From assembly GCA_008729055.1 (NCBI GenBank), contig SDUX01000006.1:443501-507500 (forward strand): a stretch of DNA of 64,000 bases. The letters run 5' to 3'. The position numbers were made by a program, and so were the translations under genes. This document shows, piece by piece, positions 32,753 to 43,551 of this stretch. The DNA is from Pyropia haitanensis. Its lineage: Eukaryota; Rhodophyta; Bangiophyceae; Bangiales; Bangiaceae. Every line of letters begins with the position of its first letter. Positions within the stretch are counted from its first letter, which is position 1. The notes below the pieces were generated by a model. The model saw only the letters and a program-made list of their open reading frames with translations, was not told the origin of the DNA and did no database searches.

Positions 32753-33582
32753 CTATTGGCACACACGGCGCTGGGACCATGGGCGCTTGGCAATGCCCGC
32801 GGGGCTCTTGCCCTTGGCCGACCCGCCGCCACGGCCGCCGCCGCGCCCCCCGCCACCCCCCCCCTGCCGCCACGCCTCCCCCCCCCCCGCCCGCGACCGC
32901 GGCCGCTACCACCCCGCTTCTTTCCCCCCCCACCGTCTGCGTCTGCAGCGGCGGCGCCGCCGCCGCGGCGAGGCGCGGCAGCCACCTCGGCCAGCCGCCG
33001 GTCCAGCTCCGTCTCCATCGCCACCACCGTGGTCGTCACGACTCCCCCACCTGTCGCATCACTGCCGGCATACACCTGACGATCCACCACCTCGCCGCCG
33101 ACAGCGTCTTCGTCGTCATCGTCGTCGCTGGCGGCGGCGGCGGCGACGGCGGCGGCGGCGCCCGCCGGGGACCCCCCCTCGCCGTCCGAGCCCCCCCCCT
33201 CATCGGCTGGCGGCGGCGCCACGCCCACCCGCGCGCCGCCATCCTCCCGCTCTGGCTGCGAGGGGCTGACCTTTAGGGACAGCTCCCGCGCCTGCGCCAC
33301 GACCGCCCGCCGCTCCGACCGCGCCGCGCGGCGCTCCTTCTTGGCCGCCGCCGCCGCCGCGGCGGCCGCCGACTCGCGCCGGCCCGCCGCGCGCGCACGA
33401 AAGCCCGTCACGTACGCCCGGTGGGCGGCAGCGTCGTACGCGACGAGGGCGGGGCGGCCGCCGGGGGGGGGCACAAAGTGCCGCAGCTTCTTCTCCAGCG
33501 GCCGCGACTTGGAGGGCGTCGGCCGGTGGGTGCGGCGGCCACGGGCTTTTTCTTCTTCCTTGGTCTTCTTCTTTTGGGCCAT
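32753..33582 (-). CDS. NOL12: Nucleolar RRP17/NOL12-like rRNA-processing protein
   Basis: The start is the ATG at 33582 (MAQKKKTKEEEKARGRR). Residues ~45-100 fit the Rrp17/NOL12 family: LVAYDAAAHRAYVTGFRAR followed by a Lys/Arg/Ala helix (AAKKERRAARSERR), comparable to the 'fD...R..YLTGF.kRk' motif of NOL12. Family members bind rRNA and act as a 5'-3' exonuclease or its partner in 60S assembly. After an acidic stretch (SDDDDDEDA) the protein becomes an RGG-type tail. The frame as written runs on in an Ala/Pro-rich register. One added base in a G run of the coding strand (plus 32856-32864 or 32878-32888) instead gives a basic end, GSAKGKSPAGIAKRPWSQRR, stopping at TAG 32753. I prefer that version. 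Confidence 0.65.
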
Positions 33583-34041
33583 GGTTGCAAGTGCGCAGGG
33601 AAGGGGCGTCTGGGGAGGCGGGGCGGGGGGACGGCAACGGAGAGGGGGAGGGAGAGGAACAAGGTTCAGCACACAAGCGGCGGGACGAACAAGGGCCAAA
33701 TCGGACGGGAGACGCGTGGCGCAGACCAGGGAACGGTGGAGAGAGGCGGCGTACACCAAGACAAACCGTAGGAGGGGAACCGCCGTCGTGGACGCCCGTT
33801 GCAGCAGGGAGGCAGGTTGAAAGCGGCCCCGACGCCGACGCACACCAAGTGCCGCGGGTGCACGCGGCGGGAGCCGACTTTGCCGCGAACAATTTTTTGA
33901 TAGTTTCAACCGAAACACCATGGTGGCCAATGCGAGTCCACGAAAAGAAGCAGAGTCTCGCTCACTCTTCCGGCACGACGGCATGGAGAACGAAAACCTT
34001 GTGCTCTCCTCCGAGACCCTCCCACTAACATAAGATGATCC
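33583..34041. other. Upstream region of RRP17/NOL12-like gene
   Basis: About 460 bp containing the presumed promoter and leader of the minus-strand gene. It is less GC-rich after about 33890. No separate gene is recognised. Confidence 0.45.
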
Positions 34042-34369
34042 CTAGGTACTCCACGCAGCAGCAGGCGGCGTCGTCACGCCCGCCGTCGGCCGGCAGACCA
34101 GCGGGCAGACGACCCGGCCAAGCCGCGTCCAGGCCAGCGTGACGCCCAGCGCCAGCCGCCGCCCCGTAATGGCGCACGCCACCGGCGGGCGGCGCGAGCG
34201 CGCCCGGTGGGGCTCAGCCCGCCGCGGCGAGCAGCGCCCCGCCCCCCACACCGCCTGGACGGGGAGCACCCACGAGCGGCGGCGCCCCAGCGGCGGCCAG
34301 TGGAGGCTGTCGACGAGCGGGGACCAGCGCAGCTTGAGCGCGTAGGGCGAGGCGGCCATGGAGAAGAGG
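34042..34369 (-). CDS. Probable terminal exon of an unidentified gene
   Basis: A good 3' splice site (TTCCCCTTTGCAG) precedes 34369 on the minus strand. The frame after it encodes LFSMAASPYALKLRWSPLVD, then HWPPLGRRRSWVLPVQAVW and LALGVTLAWTRLGRVVCPLV, ending at TAG 34042. The alternating hydrophobic/polar pattern and the Trp content differ from the Arg/Pro noise around it, suggesting beta-strand-rich coding sequence. The preceding exon could not be identified in the low-complexity DNA from 34370 to 35250. If translation starts at the internal ATG (34359), it would be a small protein of ~105 residues. The family is unknown. Confidence 0.35.
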
Positions 34370-35403
34370 CTGCAAAGGGGAAGGCTGCCGCGGCGGCCGC
34401 CGCGGGCGGCCGCCGCGGCGCCGTGCGGCGGCCGGCGGCGGGGTGGCGGCCGCCGCGGCGGCCGCGGCGCGCGGCGGCCGCGGCGGGGTCGTCCCGCCGT
34501 GGCGGGTCCCAGCCGGCGGGGTGGGGGCGCGGCGGCGGCGCGCCGCCCTGACGCGTTGCAGGCGGCGGCGAGAGCACGCGAGGGCTCTTCCGTGTCGGTA
34601 TGTCGGGCGCGGCGTGGGGGTTGGTCGGGGGGGGAGGGGTGGTCGCCGCGGCGGCTTGGTGCCCCCCGGGGCGGGTGGGACGACGTCAGTGGCGGGTGAC
34701 CAGGGCAGCCGCCGCGGCCGCTGCGGCGGCTGGGCCGCGCCGTCTGGGCCGCGCCGTCGGGGCGACCAGCACGGGGCGACGGGCGGGGTGGGCGCGCCAT
34801 CGAGGGCAGACGCGCACCCTCCACACGGGTGGGTGGCGGTCAGGCGGTGCGTCCAGGCCACCGCCGAGCCGCCTCGGCCGCTGCGGGCGCACCCTGGGCG
34901 GGGGAGAGCGGGGGCGGACGTGTCGGAGGGGGCGGGTGGCCGCCCGCGGCGCGGCGGCGGTGGCCGCCATCACGACGCGGGCGGCCACGAGGCGTGGCGG
35001 CGGCAGGGACGGGGCTGGTGCTCAACGCGACGGCGTAGACGGGGCGGTCTCTGCTGGCCTGCGCAGGCGCAGCGGCGGGTGTGGGGCGGGGCGGGGCCGC
35101 GGAGGGGGGCGGCGGGGGGGAGGGGTCGCGGCGCTACGGCCGGCCACCCCGCTGTGGGGAGGGCGGGGGCGGATGCGCCGCCGCCAGCGCGGGGATCGTC
35201 CCCTGCGAGTGCCGCCCGCTCGCCAGGCAGTTTCCACTGACGACGGTGGCGGCGGCAGCGCGCGCATCAACCAGGCAATGGGGGGCCACGAGGATCTGTA
35301 CACTGCCCACGCGGGTAGCGCAAAGCGAAAGAAAGCAGAAAAAGGCAGGCAGGACACCGCAACGGCCACGGTGGGCGCGTCCCCCCCCCCCCCCCCCCCC
35401 ACC
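34370..35403. other. Low-complexity region downstream of RPB2
   Basis: Dense GGC/GCC and CGG repeats, including an Ala/Arg/Gly-coding block near 34380-34560, with open frames on both strands. It ends with an 18-base C run (35383-35400) immediately after the RPB2 stop codon. It may contain upstream exons of the minus-strand candidate at 34042-34369. Confidence 0.4.
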
Positions 35404-38400
35404 TCAAACCATCATGCGTGGGGCAATGTTCATGGCCATGAGCTCCTGGAAGAGCAGCTTGCACGCATAGGGCATGTACACCTGCGATATGTCCGTCTTG
35501 TTGTTGCATCCGCGACAGGAAAAGACGTTCTTCTTCAGGTCCGCCACGGCAATCAGCCCGCAAACGTCGCACACGTGCACCCGGTGGCGGTCGCTGACGT
35601 CCATCAGCCGCTCCTTGCAAAACGAGGCCGCCCCGTGAGACACCATGCAGTCCCGCTCCATTTCGCCAAAGCGCAGACCACCGCCCCGCGCACGCCCTTC
35701 CAGTGGCTGCCGGGTCAGCATCGTCACTGGGCCCGTGGCGCGGGAGTGGATCTTGTCATCCACCATGTGCTTGAGGCGCTGGTAGTACGTGGGGCCAATG
35801 AAGATCTGCGCCTCCAGTGGCCTCCCCGTGTGCCCATTGTACATCACCTCCCAGCCGTGCGGATGGTAGCCAGTCTTGTGTAGGCTGTCCGCAATGTCCG
35901 CCACGGTGGTGTCCATAAACGGGGTGGCATCCGCCTCGATACCACAAATCGAGGCGAGCTTGCCTTGTAGACACTCAATCAGCTGCCCAATCGTCATTCG
36001 CGAGGGGATAGCGTGCGGGTTGACAATAATGTCGGGGATGATCCCCTCTACGGTGAACGGCATGTCTTCCTGCCGGTACGTCATACCCACCGTACCCTTC
36101 TGACCGTGGCGCGAAGAGAACTTGTCGCCCACCTGCGGCTTGCGCACAGACCGAAGGCGGACCTTGACAAACCGGGCGCCGCCTTCGTTGGCCGCCACCA
36201 TCACCCGGTCCACTACACCACTCTCAGTGGTCTTGGCGCTCGTCGACAGGTCCCGCCTCGTCTTGAGGCCCAAACCCGTCGCAGGCGGGGGCGCGGGCGC
36301 GCCACTGCCCGCATCACCTTCGGGGACGGTCAAGCCCGGCGGCGGGGGAAGCACCTGCGTCTTGCCTACGAGCACGTCCCCACCAGAGATACGGGTGCCC
36401 TCGCACACAAGCCCGTCGTCGTCCAGCTTGTCGTACGTGCCGGGTTTGACAGCTGTACACTCCCGCACGTTGGGCCGCTCAATCGTCTCCTTGGCAGCAC
36501 CCAGGCGGCGGGTCTCTGACTCGGCAAACGACCGAAAGTAGACGGACCGAAAGAGCCCTCGGTCAATGCCGCTCTGCGACATAATGACAGAGTCCTCCTG
36601 GTTGTAGCCCGAGTAACAAGCAATGGCAACTACTGCGTTGATGCCCGACGGCAGTGCACGAAACTTGAGATACCGCATCGCCCGAGTCGTCACAAGCGGT
36701 GCTTGAGGGTAGTACAGGACGTGCGCCATGGTGTCCATGCGGGAGGCAAACGAAGAGATGTACACGCCCATCGCCTGCTTACCCATCGCCGACTGGTACG
36801 TGTTCCGCGGCGACTGGTTGTGGTCTGGGAAGGGGATGATAGAAGCACAAACGCCCAAGATCATCGCCGGGTGGATCTCACAGTGAGTGTAGGCCGCGGC
36901 GGAACTCGCAGACTGGTTGGCCAAGTCCACCAGCCGCATGGAAATCATGATGCTCTCCTCCTCTTCGACGTCTACATACTCGACCAGACCACTCTTGACC
37001 ATCTCTGGGAAGGTGTAGTCCTGGTAGTCGTCGTCCTCAGCGGGAGCCTCCATCACCGTCCGCTCCTTCCGCCGCAGATCCGTCTCCTGCAGCAAGGCAA
37101 TGTGGCGTTTGCGTACCATGAGGCGAGCCGGCAGCGGAATCCCGTTCTCGTCCGTGGTAGGCGCACCCTCCGGCCGCTCCTCGACGAGGAAAAGGGGTCG
37201 ACAGAGACGCCCGCCGTCGCACCAGATCCGAATCTCCCGGTTGGTGTGGTCCATCACCGCCGACACCTCCGTGTCGATGATGGACTTGCGACGCAGGCCA
37301 CGGAGGGTGCTCATGAAGCCACGTGGGTCACGCTGGATTCCCACCCAGTTTCCATTGAGGAACACCTTGGCAGAGATGGGGATGTTGATGGGGCTGGTCT
37401 CGAAGAGGTTCTCCACGTTGTACTCGTTCAAAAACTCCTGCACTGGCTCCGCTGGGGACCCCACCGTCACGGATGCCATCAGGGCTAGGTTCTTGACCAG
37501 CCCACAGGCCTGGCCCTCTGGCGTCTCGGCTGGGCACACCATCCCCCAATGGGTGTTGTGCAGCTGCCGAGGCTTGGCAAGCTTACCCTCCCGACCAATT
37601 GGCGAGTTGATACGCCGCAGGTGGGATAGTGTCGATGCAAACGTAATCCGGTTCAGCACCTGCGACACACCCGTCTTGCCGCCCGCCTTTCGATCCGACG
37701 ACCAGTTCCCCGTGGCCAGAGGAAACTTGAGGCCCTTGGTGATGACGTCGCTCTTGATGTGGCCGCCGTGGAGAGATACCTCCTTGCCTGCATCCATCGC
37801 CCGCTGCATGGACATCTTGGCTTCCTTGGTCATCCTCCGGAAGCACTGGCGGAAGAGGAGCGCCAAGAGGGGGCCAGCCAGGTCCACCCGCTTGTTACCA
37901 TAGTGGTCCCGGTCGTCCTCAGGTTGCCGCCCCAGTGCCACTCGGAGCAGCCGGTGGATGACGTAGCCAAAGAAGAAGCCCTTGCGCAGCTCGTTGGACT
38001 CACCCACCCCCACGTGCGGTAGGAACTCTTTGTTCAAGATGTCCTTGGCGTACTGAATGCGCTTGGCGCGCGTCACGGCAACCGTGTTGCCACGCTTGCC
38101 GATGTAGTCGAGCGCCACGTCTTGGCTCTGGATAACCGCCGCCTGCTCGATCGAGGGCATCAGCAGCCCCATCATCTCCTCGTCCTCAAAGTCATAGACG
38201 ATATGCGCCACCACCTCCTGATCGTTGTCAAAGCCGAGCGCGCGGAAGACAATGACGATGGGAATCTCGGCACGGATGTACGGGAGGGTAGCCGTGATGT
38301 ACTGGCCACCGCCCGTGGCCCCCGCTGCGGTAGCCGACGCAGACCGAGAGAGCATGCGCACCGCCAGCGACGACGCTGGGCGGTTGCCCACATCCGCCTC

Positions 38401-39114
38401 GGACCGCATCTCCGCAACAAAGGAGTACTTGTTGCCCGCCGGTTTTTGAAACACGAACACGTGGTTGTTCGACATCCGCTCCTGCGCCAGCAGCACCTTC
38501 TCCGAGCCATTGATGATGAAGTAGCCACCCTGGTCGACGTGGCACTCACCGAGCGAGTTGAGCTCAAACTCGTTGAGGTTGTGTAGCAAACAAAAGCGGG
38601 AGCGCAGCATGACGGGGACGCGGCCAATGAAGACCTTCTCCGGCTCGTCAGATGTAGCCTCCTCCTCCCCCGTCTCAGGGTCCACGAGCCGAACGGTAGT
38701 CTTGGTGACATCGCAGTAGAGTGGGGTGGAGTAGGTGAGGTTCCGCAGCCGCGCCTGGTTGGGGTACAGCGTCCCCGCCTCCCCATTGTTCTCCGTAAAA
38801 TTCGGCTTGGACACGCGCAGCTGCCCAAACTTGATGACTACCTTGGTGTTCTCGTCAGGTGCATCCCGCCCAGGCACGTACTGGTCCTCGGGGATGAGCA
38901 CAATGTCGGGCGACTCGTCCACCAGCCGCTGCATCGTGACCGACACGAACTCATTGTACGACTGCAGCTGCTGCCGCACGAGCCCGTGCTCGTCAAAGTA
39001 AGCGTTGATGACCTCCCACGCATCCTCAGCAGAGATGTCTGCATCGTTGGGGTCCTCGTACTCCTCGTCCACCCCGTTGTACACCCCGTCCTCCTCGTTG
39101 CCCGAATCCGACAT
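35404..39114 (-). CDS. RPB2: RNA polymerase II second-largest subunit RPB2
   Basis: An intronless frame of 1236 residues from the ATG at 39114 to TGA at 35404, close to the usual ~1170-1230 for RPB2. RPB2 forms half of the Pol II active-centre cleft with RPB1. Visible landmarks: the N-terminal protrusion/lobe, [14 protein letters not shown] mid-protein, and the active-centre segment [18 protein letters not shown] (~832-850) with the ED pair near the catalytic metal. Also seen are [14 protein letters not shown] (~996) carrying the catalytic-region lysine and KPQVGDKF before it, [18 protein letters not shown], and the C-terminal zinc ribbon VCDVCG...CRGCNN (~1180-1203). It ends [22 protein letters not shown], which distinguishes RPB2 from the Pol I and Pol III paralogues. 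It is divergently arranged with RPA49. Confidence 0.98.
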   Translation of the reverse strand: MSDSGNEEDGVYNGVDEEYEDPNDADISAEDAWEVINAYFDEHGLVRQQLQSYNEFVSVTMQRLVDESPDIVLIPEDQYVPGRDAPDENTKVVIKFGQLRVSKPNFTENNGEAGTLYPNQARLRNLTYSTPLYCDVTKTTVRLVDPETGEEEATSDEPEKVFIGRVPVMLRSRFCLLHNLNEFELNSLGECHVDQGGYFIINGSEKVLLAQERMSNNHVFVFQKPAGNKYSFVAEMRSEADVGNRPASSLAVRMLSRSASATAAGATGGGQYITATLPYIRAEIPIVIVFRALGFDNDQEVVAHIVYDFEDEEMMGLLMPSIEQAAVIQSQDVALDYIGKRGNTVAVTRAKRIQYAKDILNKEFLPHVGVGESNELRKGFFFGYVIHRLLRVALGRQPEDDRDHYGNKRVDLAGPLLALLFRQCFRRMTKEAKMSMQRAMDAGKEVSLHGGHIKSDVITKGLKFPLATGNWSSDRKAGGKTGVSQVLNRITFASTLSHLRRINSPIGREGKLAKPRQLHNTHWGMVCPAETPEGQACGLVKNLALMASVTVGSPAEPVQEFLNEYNVENLFETSPINIPISAKVFLNGNWVGIQRDPRGFMSTLRGLRRKSIIDTEVSAVMDHTNREIRIWCDGGRLCRPLFLVEERPEGAPTTDENGIPLPARLMVRKRHIALLQETDLRRKERTVMEAPAEDDDYQDYTFPEMVKSGLVEYVDVEEEESIMISMRLVDLANQSASSAAAYTHCEIHPAMILGVCASIIPFPDHNQSPRNTYQSAMGKQAMGVYISSFASRMDTMAHVLYYPQAPLVTTRAMRYLKFRALPSGINAVVAIACYSGYNQEDSVIMSQSGIDRGLFRSVYFRSFAESETRRLGAAKETIERPNVRECTAVKPGTYDKLDDDGLVCEGTRISGGDVLVGKTQVLPPPPGLTVPEGDAGSGAPAPPPATGLGLKTRRDLSTSAKTTESGVVDRVMVAANEGGARFVKVRLRSVRKPQVGDKFSSRHGQKGTVGMTYRQEDMPFTVEGIIPDIIVNPHAIPSRMTIGQLIECLQGKLASICGIEADATPFMDTTVADIADSLHKTGYHPHGWEVMYNGHTGRPLEAQIFIGPTYYQRLKHMVDDKIHSRATGPVTMLTRQPLEGRARGGGLRFGEMERDCMVSHGAASFCKERLMDVSDRHRVHVCDVCGLIAVADLKKNVFSCRGCNNKTDISQVYMPYACKLLFQELMAMNIAPRMMV

Positions 39115-39646
39115 GTCGCGTGGCTGCGCAAGCCGCGCAGGGGTGCACGTATCAGAACAGCACCAACAACAAGGTTGGTGGAGGTGAGGGACGGCGCCTC
39201 GCGGGGGTGGCGGCGCACAGGGACAGCCGCAGACGGAAGCCGGCGCACGTCACGCCCCGCAGCCCCGCGTGAAAGACGCGTACCGTGCGGATGCCAGCGG
39301 TCGGGAGCGGGGACCCGCCAAACAGCCCGGGAACCAAGACCGAGTCCAACACGCAAGTACAGAGGACTTGGGGGTGCGACACGTGGCAGTTAGGATCAGT
39401 GAAAATTGGTCTGGACGAGTTTTCTGCACAGATGCACATTACATCTTTTTATTGCGTGCCCAGGCCACCGGCGGCGCACCGCGCGAATCGGACTAAGACG
39501 GAAGAAGGGGATGCACCTTGTCGCCGCCACCAAGCCGACGCGGCTGCGCTGTTGAGTGGACAAGCAGTCCCCGTACCCCCCCACCCTTTCATCCTCTTCT
39601 AACGTATCCGCTCATCCTTCTTCTTCATTCCAACGGCATTGCTATC
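39115..39646. promoter_or_regulatory. Shared intergenic region of RPB2 and RPA49
   Basis: A 532-bp gap between the two start codons is the only space for both promoters, so a bidirectional promoter is likely. It is less GC-rich than the genes and contains an AT-rich patch (ATTACATCTTTTTATTG, about 39438-39454). CT-rich sequence just before the RPA49 start fits a leader. No core element can be assigned with certainty. Confidence 0.5.
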
Positions 39647-40213
39647 ATGCCTCCCCGCTTACCCCCCCCCCTAAAGATTGTCTCCTACACCCCCCCCGCC
39701 GCTGCGCCCAGCGGTGCCCCCCCGACGACCGCTCCCCACCCGCTGCTGCTGCGGTTCCCCACACCGCCCGACCCCCCCACGTCTGTGTCTGCCTCCCAGG
39801 TGACCGTCTTTGCGCCGTCTGCCCCCCCCAAGCCCCTCACGGTGGCGCTGTCCACCCCCACGGGCCGACGCTACGAAGGCCCCGCCGCCCCGCTCGACGC
39901 CGCCGCCACCCCCCGCTACGTCATTGCGCGGGTCAACCGGCGGACGGGGGCGGTGCGGCTGGAAGGCGCTGCCGCCGCGGCGGTCCTCCGCCCCCTCACC
40001 GGCACCGCCGCGGCGGCCGCCGCGGCGGCGGCAACGGTGGCGGCCGCCGCCGACGATGCGGGCACGCCCGCGGAGCGGCGGCGGCGGCGGTCCGAGCTCA
40101 TCGCCACGTTTGGGTCCAAGCGCTCGCGCAAGTCGGCCAAGACCGCCGCGGACAATGAGATCACCGCGGAGCGGATTGGGGAGGAGGACGCGGCGGTCAC
40201 CGCCGCGGCCTTG

Positions 40214-40249
<36 letters not shown>

Positions 40250-41062
40250 GCCGCCTCACCGGCCGACGGCGGCGTTGGCGGCGGCGGCGGCAGTAGCACC
40301 CCGGGCGGGGTGGCGACGCTGATAGCGAGCGTTGAGGGCGGTGGCAGCGACGGCCTGGCCGCCGACGCGCCGCTGCTGCCGCCGCACAACCTGGCCGCCA
40401 CTTCCCTCGACGGCGCTTACCCACTGGCCGGCCTCATCTCCCCCGCCGAGTATGGTGACGTTGCCGCCGAGGCGGGCGCCCTCCTCGAGCGCCTCGACGC
40501 GCTCCCACCGGGCACGCCCGTCGGCGCGTCGGCGCACCCACTCTATGTGTTTGACCCGTGGTCTGCGGGGCTCCTCACGCTGGCCGCCGACGCCGACGCG
40601 CGGCGGCAGTCGCGGGTCATGGCCGCGCTGTACGTCACCTACCTGGGCGCCTTCCTCCGCACGCCCAAGAAGCTGTCGCCGCGCTACCAAAAGGGCCTCG
40701 GCGACGTCCTCGGCGCCCCCCCTGCCGTGGTGGACCGCCTGCTCGCCACCTTCTCCGAGGCCGACACCCGCCTGGACGCGCTGCCGGGCACCCGCGTGCA
40801 CACGGACGCGACGCGGGACCGGGTGGTGAGCTGGGCGCTCGTCGCGTGGCTCATCGCCGTCGACTATGCGGGGGAGGTGGAGGGCGTTGCGCAGGCGCTG
40901 GGGCTGCCGCTGTCCAAGGCGCTGCTCTACTGCATCGCCGCGGGCTGCAAGGTCAAGGCCGCCAAGGGCGCCGCGGGCGACAAGCGGTACGTGGCGCGCC
41001 TGGGGGTGCCGCTCGTGCTGGGCAAGCTGGACCGCCCGCGCGGCGGGCGCTCCCGCCGATGA
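39647..41062 (+). CDS. RPA49: RNA polymerase I subunit RPA49 (A49/POLR1E)
   Basis: An intronless frame of 471 residues from the ATG at 39647. RPA49 pairs with RPA34 as a built-in TFIIF/TFIIE-like module of Pol I, supporting initiation and elongation on rDNA. Features: an N-terminal dimerisation beta region (PLLLRFPTPPDP, YVIARVNRRTGAVRLEG), the family signature FGSKRSRKSAKTAADNEI near residue 160, and an Ala/Gly/Ser linker (~190-240). A C-terminal tandem winged-helix part follows (ARRQSRVMAALYVTYLGAF, LSPRYQKGLGDVLG, DRVVSWALVAWLIAVDYAG, LSKALLYCIAAGCKVKA). It ends in a basic RPRGGRSRR tail. Length is close to the usual 410-480. It converges on the Spinster-like transporter gene. Confidence 0.88.
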
Positions 41063-41667
41063 GGTGGGTGTGAGTGGGAGGGAGGGTGCGCGGGGGTGAC
41101 GGGACGCGGGTCGGACGCTGCCGCGGTGGTGGGGGACGCCGGCGCTGCTGCGTGGGGTCGTGCGGATGCACAAGCACGGGCCCAGACGGGCGCATCTCCA
41201 TGCGATAGGTTGCTCTCACGTGCTTAGGCCGCGATAGGGGGGGCACGTATCGGCGGTGGAGAGACGGCGGGCGGGAGCGGCGGCGAGTCAAACCCACCCC
41301 GTCAACGACGGGTGAGTGTGACCGTCTCGACTCCACGACCCACAAGGACAGGCACCACCACCGCCACCATGGGCGGAATACAGCGAGGGCAAGCCGGTGG
41401 GCTGCGCCGCCGCAGCTCGCGCGACAAAAGAAACAGCGTGCGGCTGGGACGATCCATACGTATGTCCGCTGGTGCGCGCTGGTGCGGTGCCTGTTGTCAA
41501 CACTCCACTTGCGTCGCCTGCCACCTGAACAGGCAGCCACCTGCAGGAAAACCTAACGCGCGGACCAGCATCCCGCAAAAATAGGAGAAGAGCAGACAGA
41601 GACGCAGCGACCGCGAAGCTCTATATCAACTCCGCTCCTCCAGGCGCGCCACCCGGCACCCTGACGG
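41063..41667. other. Intergenic between convergent RPA49 and transporter genes
   Basis: About 600 bp containing two 3' untranslated regions. Nothing gene-like or repetitive is seen beyond short G runs near 41250. Confidence 0.5.
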
Positions 41668-43551
41668 TCACCTCCCTCGGGGAACGCGGCGCCAGCCGGT
41701 CAGCGCCTCCGCCTGGAGAGCGGGGCGGCATCGCCCCCCCCCCCCCCGGTCGTAGGCGCGACTCCTCGCGCCCCCGTCGTCGCCAACGTCAACCGGTTCG
41801 TAACGCTGGTAGTCGCCACGACCGCTGCCTACACCGCCGCCCCCGCGTGGCCGCCCGTCTGCGGTGCGGCCAATGGCACCCGGCGCGGTGAGCGACATGG
41901 ACTGCTCCGCGCCCACGTCGCCCAAGAGGCGGCCATCGTTTCTTGGCGCCCCCTCCCGGCCGTGGCGGCCGAGTTCAACCAGCGGCCGAGGCGAGCGTTG
42001 ACGCCCGGGGGAGCCGCCCCCCACGACACTACCCCCACGGATGTCGTCATCATCTCCCACGCCACCTTCGCCACCGCCACCGCCACCGCCGCTACTGTTT
42101 CCGCCACCGCTCCCTGTTCTTCCCCCTTGGCCCTCCGCGTCGAGCAGTCCATACCCGCCGCCTAGAGCCGTCACACGGTCTGCCTGCAGATGGTTGGCGG
42201 TGATGAAGAAAAATAGCCCCCCTGCAAAGCACCAAAACACCACAAGGTACAGTGCGTGTTGCAGCGCCATGGCACGCGATAGTCCACGGCCGCCGTCGTG
42301 GAGCTTGTCGGCCACGTAGCCGACTGCGATGGGGGATACGCTGTCGCCCATCGCGTGGGTAGCCAGCATGGACAGCCCTGACGCGGTGGACCGCTGGTGC
42401 GGTGGCACCACCGACAGCAAGATGGCGTTGGTGGGCGCCCACGTCAGGGAAACGGTCAGCTCAGCCACAAAGATGCACGCCCACGCAAAGTTGGCATGCA
42501 GCGGCGCGGTATGGAGAGCAAGGAACACCGCCGGCGTCGACGCGATAAGGCCCAGCCCCGACACGATGGCGTCTGCATTGACGTTGCGGCGGCCGTACCA
42601 CTTGGACAGCGCCGCGCCCATGAGGGTGCCCATCGTGCCCGTCACCACGGCCATGCCGCCAAAGATAAAATTGATCTGCGACTCGCAGTCGGTGAGCGCA
42701 CTGCCCGACACGTCCCCACAGTTGACGCGCTGCAGGTAGGCGGGGGCCCACTGTGCCAGCGCGCCCGACACAAACGCCATCGTCGAGTTACCCAGGGTGC
42801 TCCACACAAACGCACGGGACCGCAAGATGAGTTTGACGTCCACCCAAAAACCCCAGAGCCCGTGCGCCTTGATCGGCGGGGGGGGAGCGGGCGAGCCGCC
42901 GACGCCGCCGCTGCTACCCCCCGGGGACGCGGGAACCGACGTGCCTCGCTGCTGAGCCACCGCGTCTGATGTTCCCCGCGGCGGTTCCGCTACAAACAGG
43001 TACAGTACACCGGCAAGCAGGAAGCCCGCCACGGGAGTGATGCGAAACGCCCACCGCCAGCCCGCGACGCGGGACGTTACCCCACCCACAATGTACCCCA
43101 GGGCGCTGCCAATGGGGATCGATGAGGTGTAGTAGCCCAGCGCGAGCGTCCGCTCCTCCAACGAGTAGAGGTCCGCCACCAACGTCGGCGCAATCGTTGC
43201 GTACGAGGCCTCGCCAATGCCCACCACCGCACGGAAGGCCAGAAACTGGCGGTACTCGGACGCGAACGAGGAGGACAGAGTCGCGCCTGACCAGACGGCA
43301 ATGCCGAGAAAGATGATCTCGCGCCGCGAGTAGCGGTCACCAAGGAAGCCACAGACGGGCGAGAAGATCATGTAGCTGAGCACAAACGCAGACGTGAGGA
43401 GGCCGCCCTGCAGGTCCGACAGGCCAAAGCCGCCCGAGGCGGGCGGGCGCTGCAGCTCATTCAGTACCCCCGCCACTGACCACCGGTCTGCATAGTTGAC
43501 GATGGACAGGAGCGTGAGGATGGCGACAACATAGCCCCGCGAGAGGCCCAT
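41668..43551 (-). CDS. Spinster-like major facilitator transporter
   Basis: An intronless frame of 627 residues from the ATG at 43551. The N-terminus (GYVVAILTLLSIVNYADRWSV), the loop GFLGDRYSRREIIF and the motif GIGEASYATIAPTLVADLY are diagnostic of the Spinster branch of the MFS. In animals its members export lysophospholipids or sphingosine-1-phosphate, and plant members sit in endosomal or mitochondrial membranes. Roughly twelve hydrophobic helices are visible through FITANHLQADRV (~residue 440-450). The loop after helix 6 carries a Gly/Pro insert. The last ~150 residues form a Gly/Ser/Asp-rich, probably cytoplasmic tail with DDDDIRGG and several Arg-Ser pairs. This tail is unusually long for the family. 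The substrate cannot be predicted. Confidence 0.9.
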   Translation of the reverse strand: MGLSRGYVVAILTLLSIVNYADRWSVAGVLNELQRPPASGGFGLSDLQGGLLTSAFVLSYMIFSPVCGFLGDRYSRREIIFLGIAVWSGATLSSSFASEYRQFLAFRAVVGIGEASYATIAPTLVADLYSLEERTLALGYYTSSIPIGSALGYIVGGVTSRVAGWRWAFRITPVAGFLLAGVLYLFVAEPPRGTSDAVAQQRGTSVPASPGGSSGGVGGSPAPPPPIKAHGLWGFWVDVKLILRSRAFVWSTLGNSTMAFVSGALAQWAPAYLQRVNCGDVSGSALTDCESQINFIFGGMAVVTGTMGTLMGAALSKWYGRRNVNADAIVSGLGLIASTPAVFLALHTAPLHANFAWACIFVAELTVSLTWAPTNAILLSVVPPHQRSTASGLSMLATHAMGDSVSPIAVGYVADKLHDGGRGLSRAMALQHALYLVVFWCFAGGLFFFITANHLQADRVTALGGGYGLLDAEGQGGRTGSGGGNSSGGGGGGGEGGVGDDDDIRGGSVVGGGSPGRQRSPRPLVELGRHGREGAPRNDGRLLGDVGAEQSMSLTAPGAIGRTADGRPRGGGGVGSGRGDYQRYEPVDVGDDGGARSRAYDRGGGGRCRPALQAEALTGWRRVPRGR

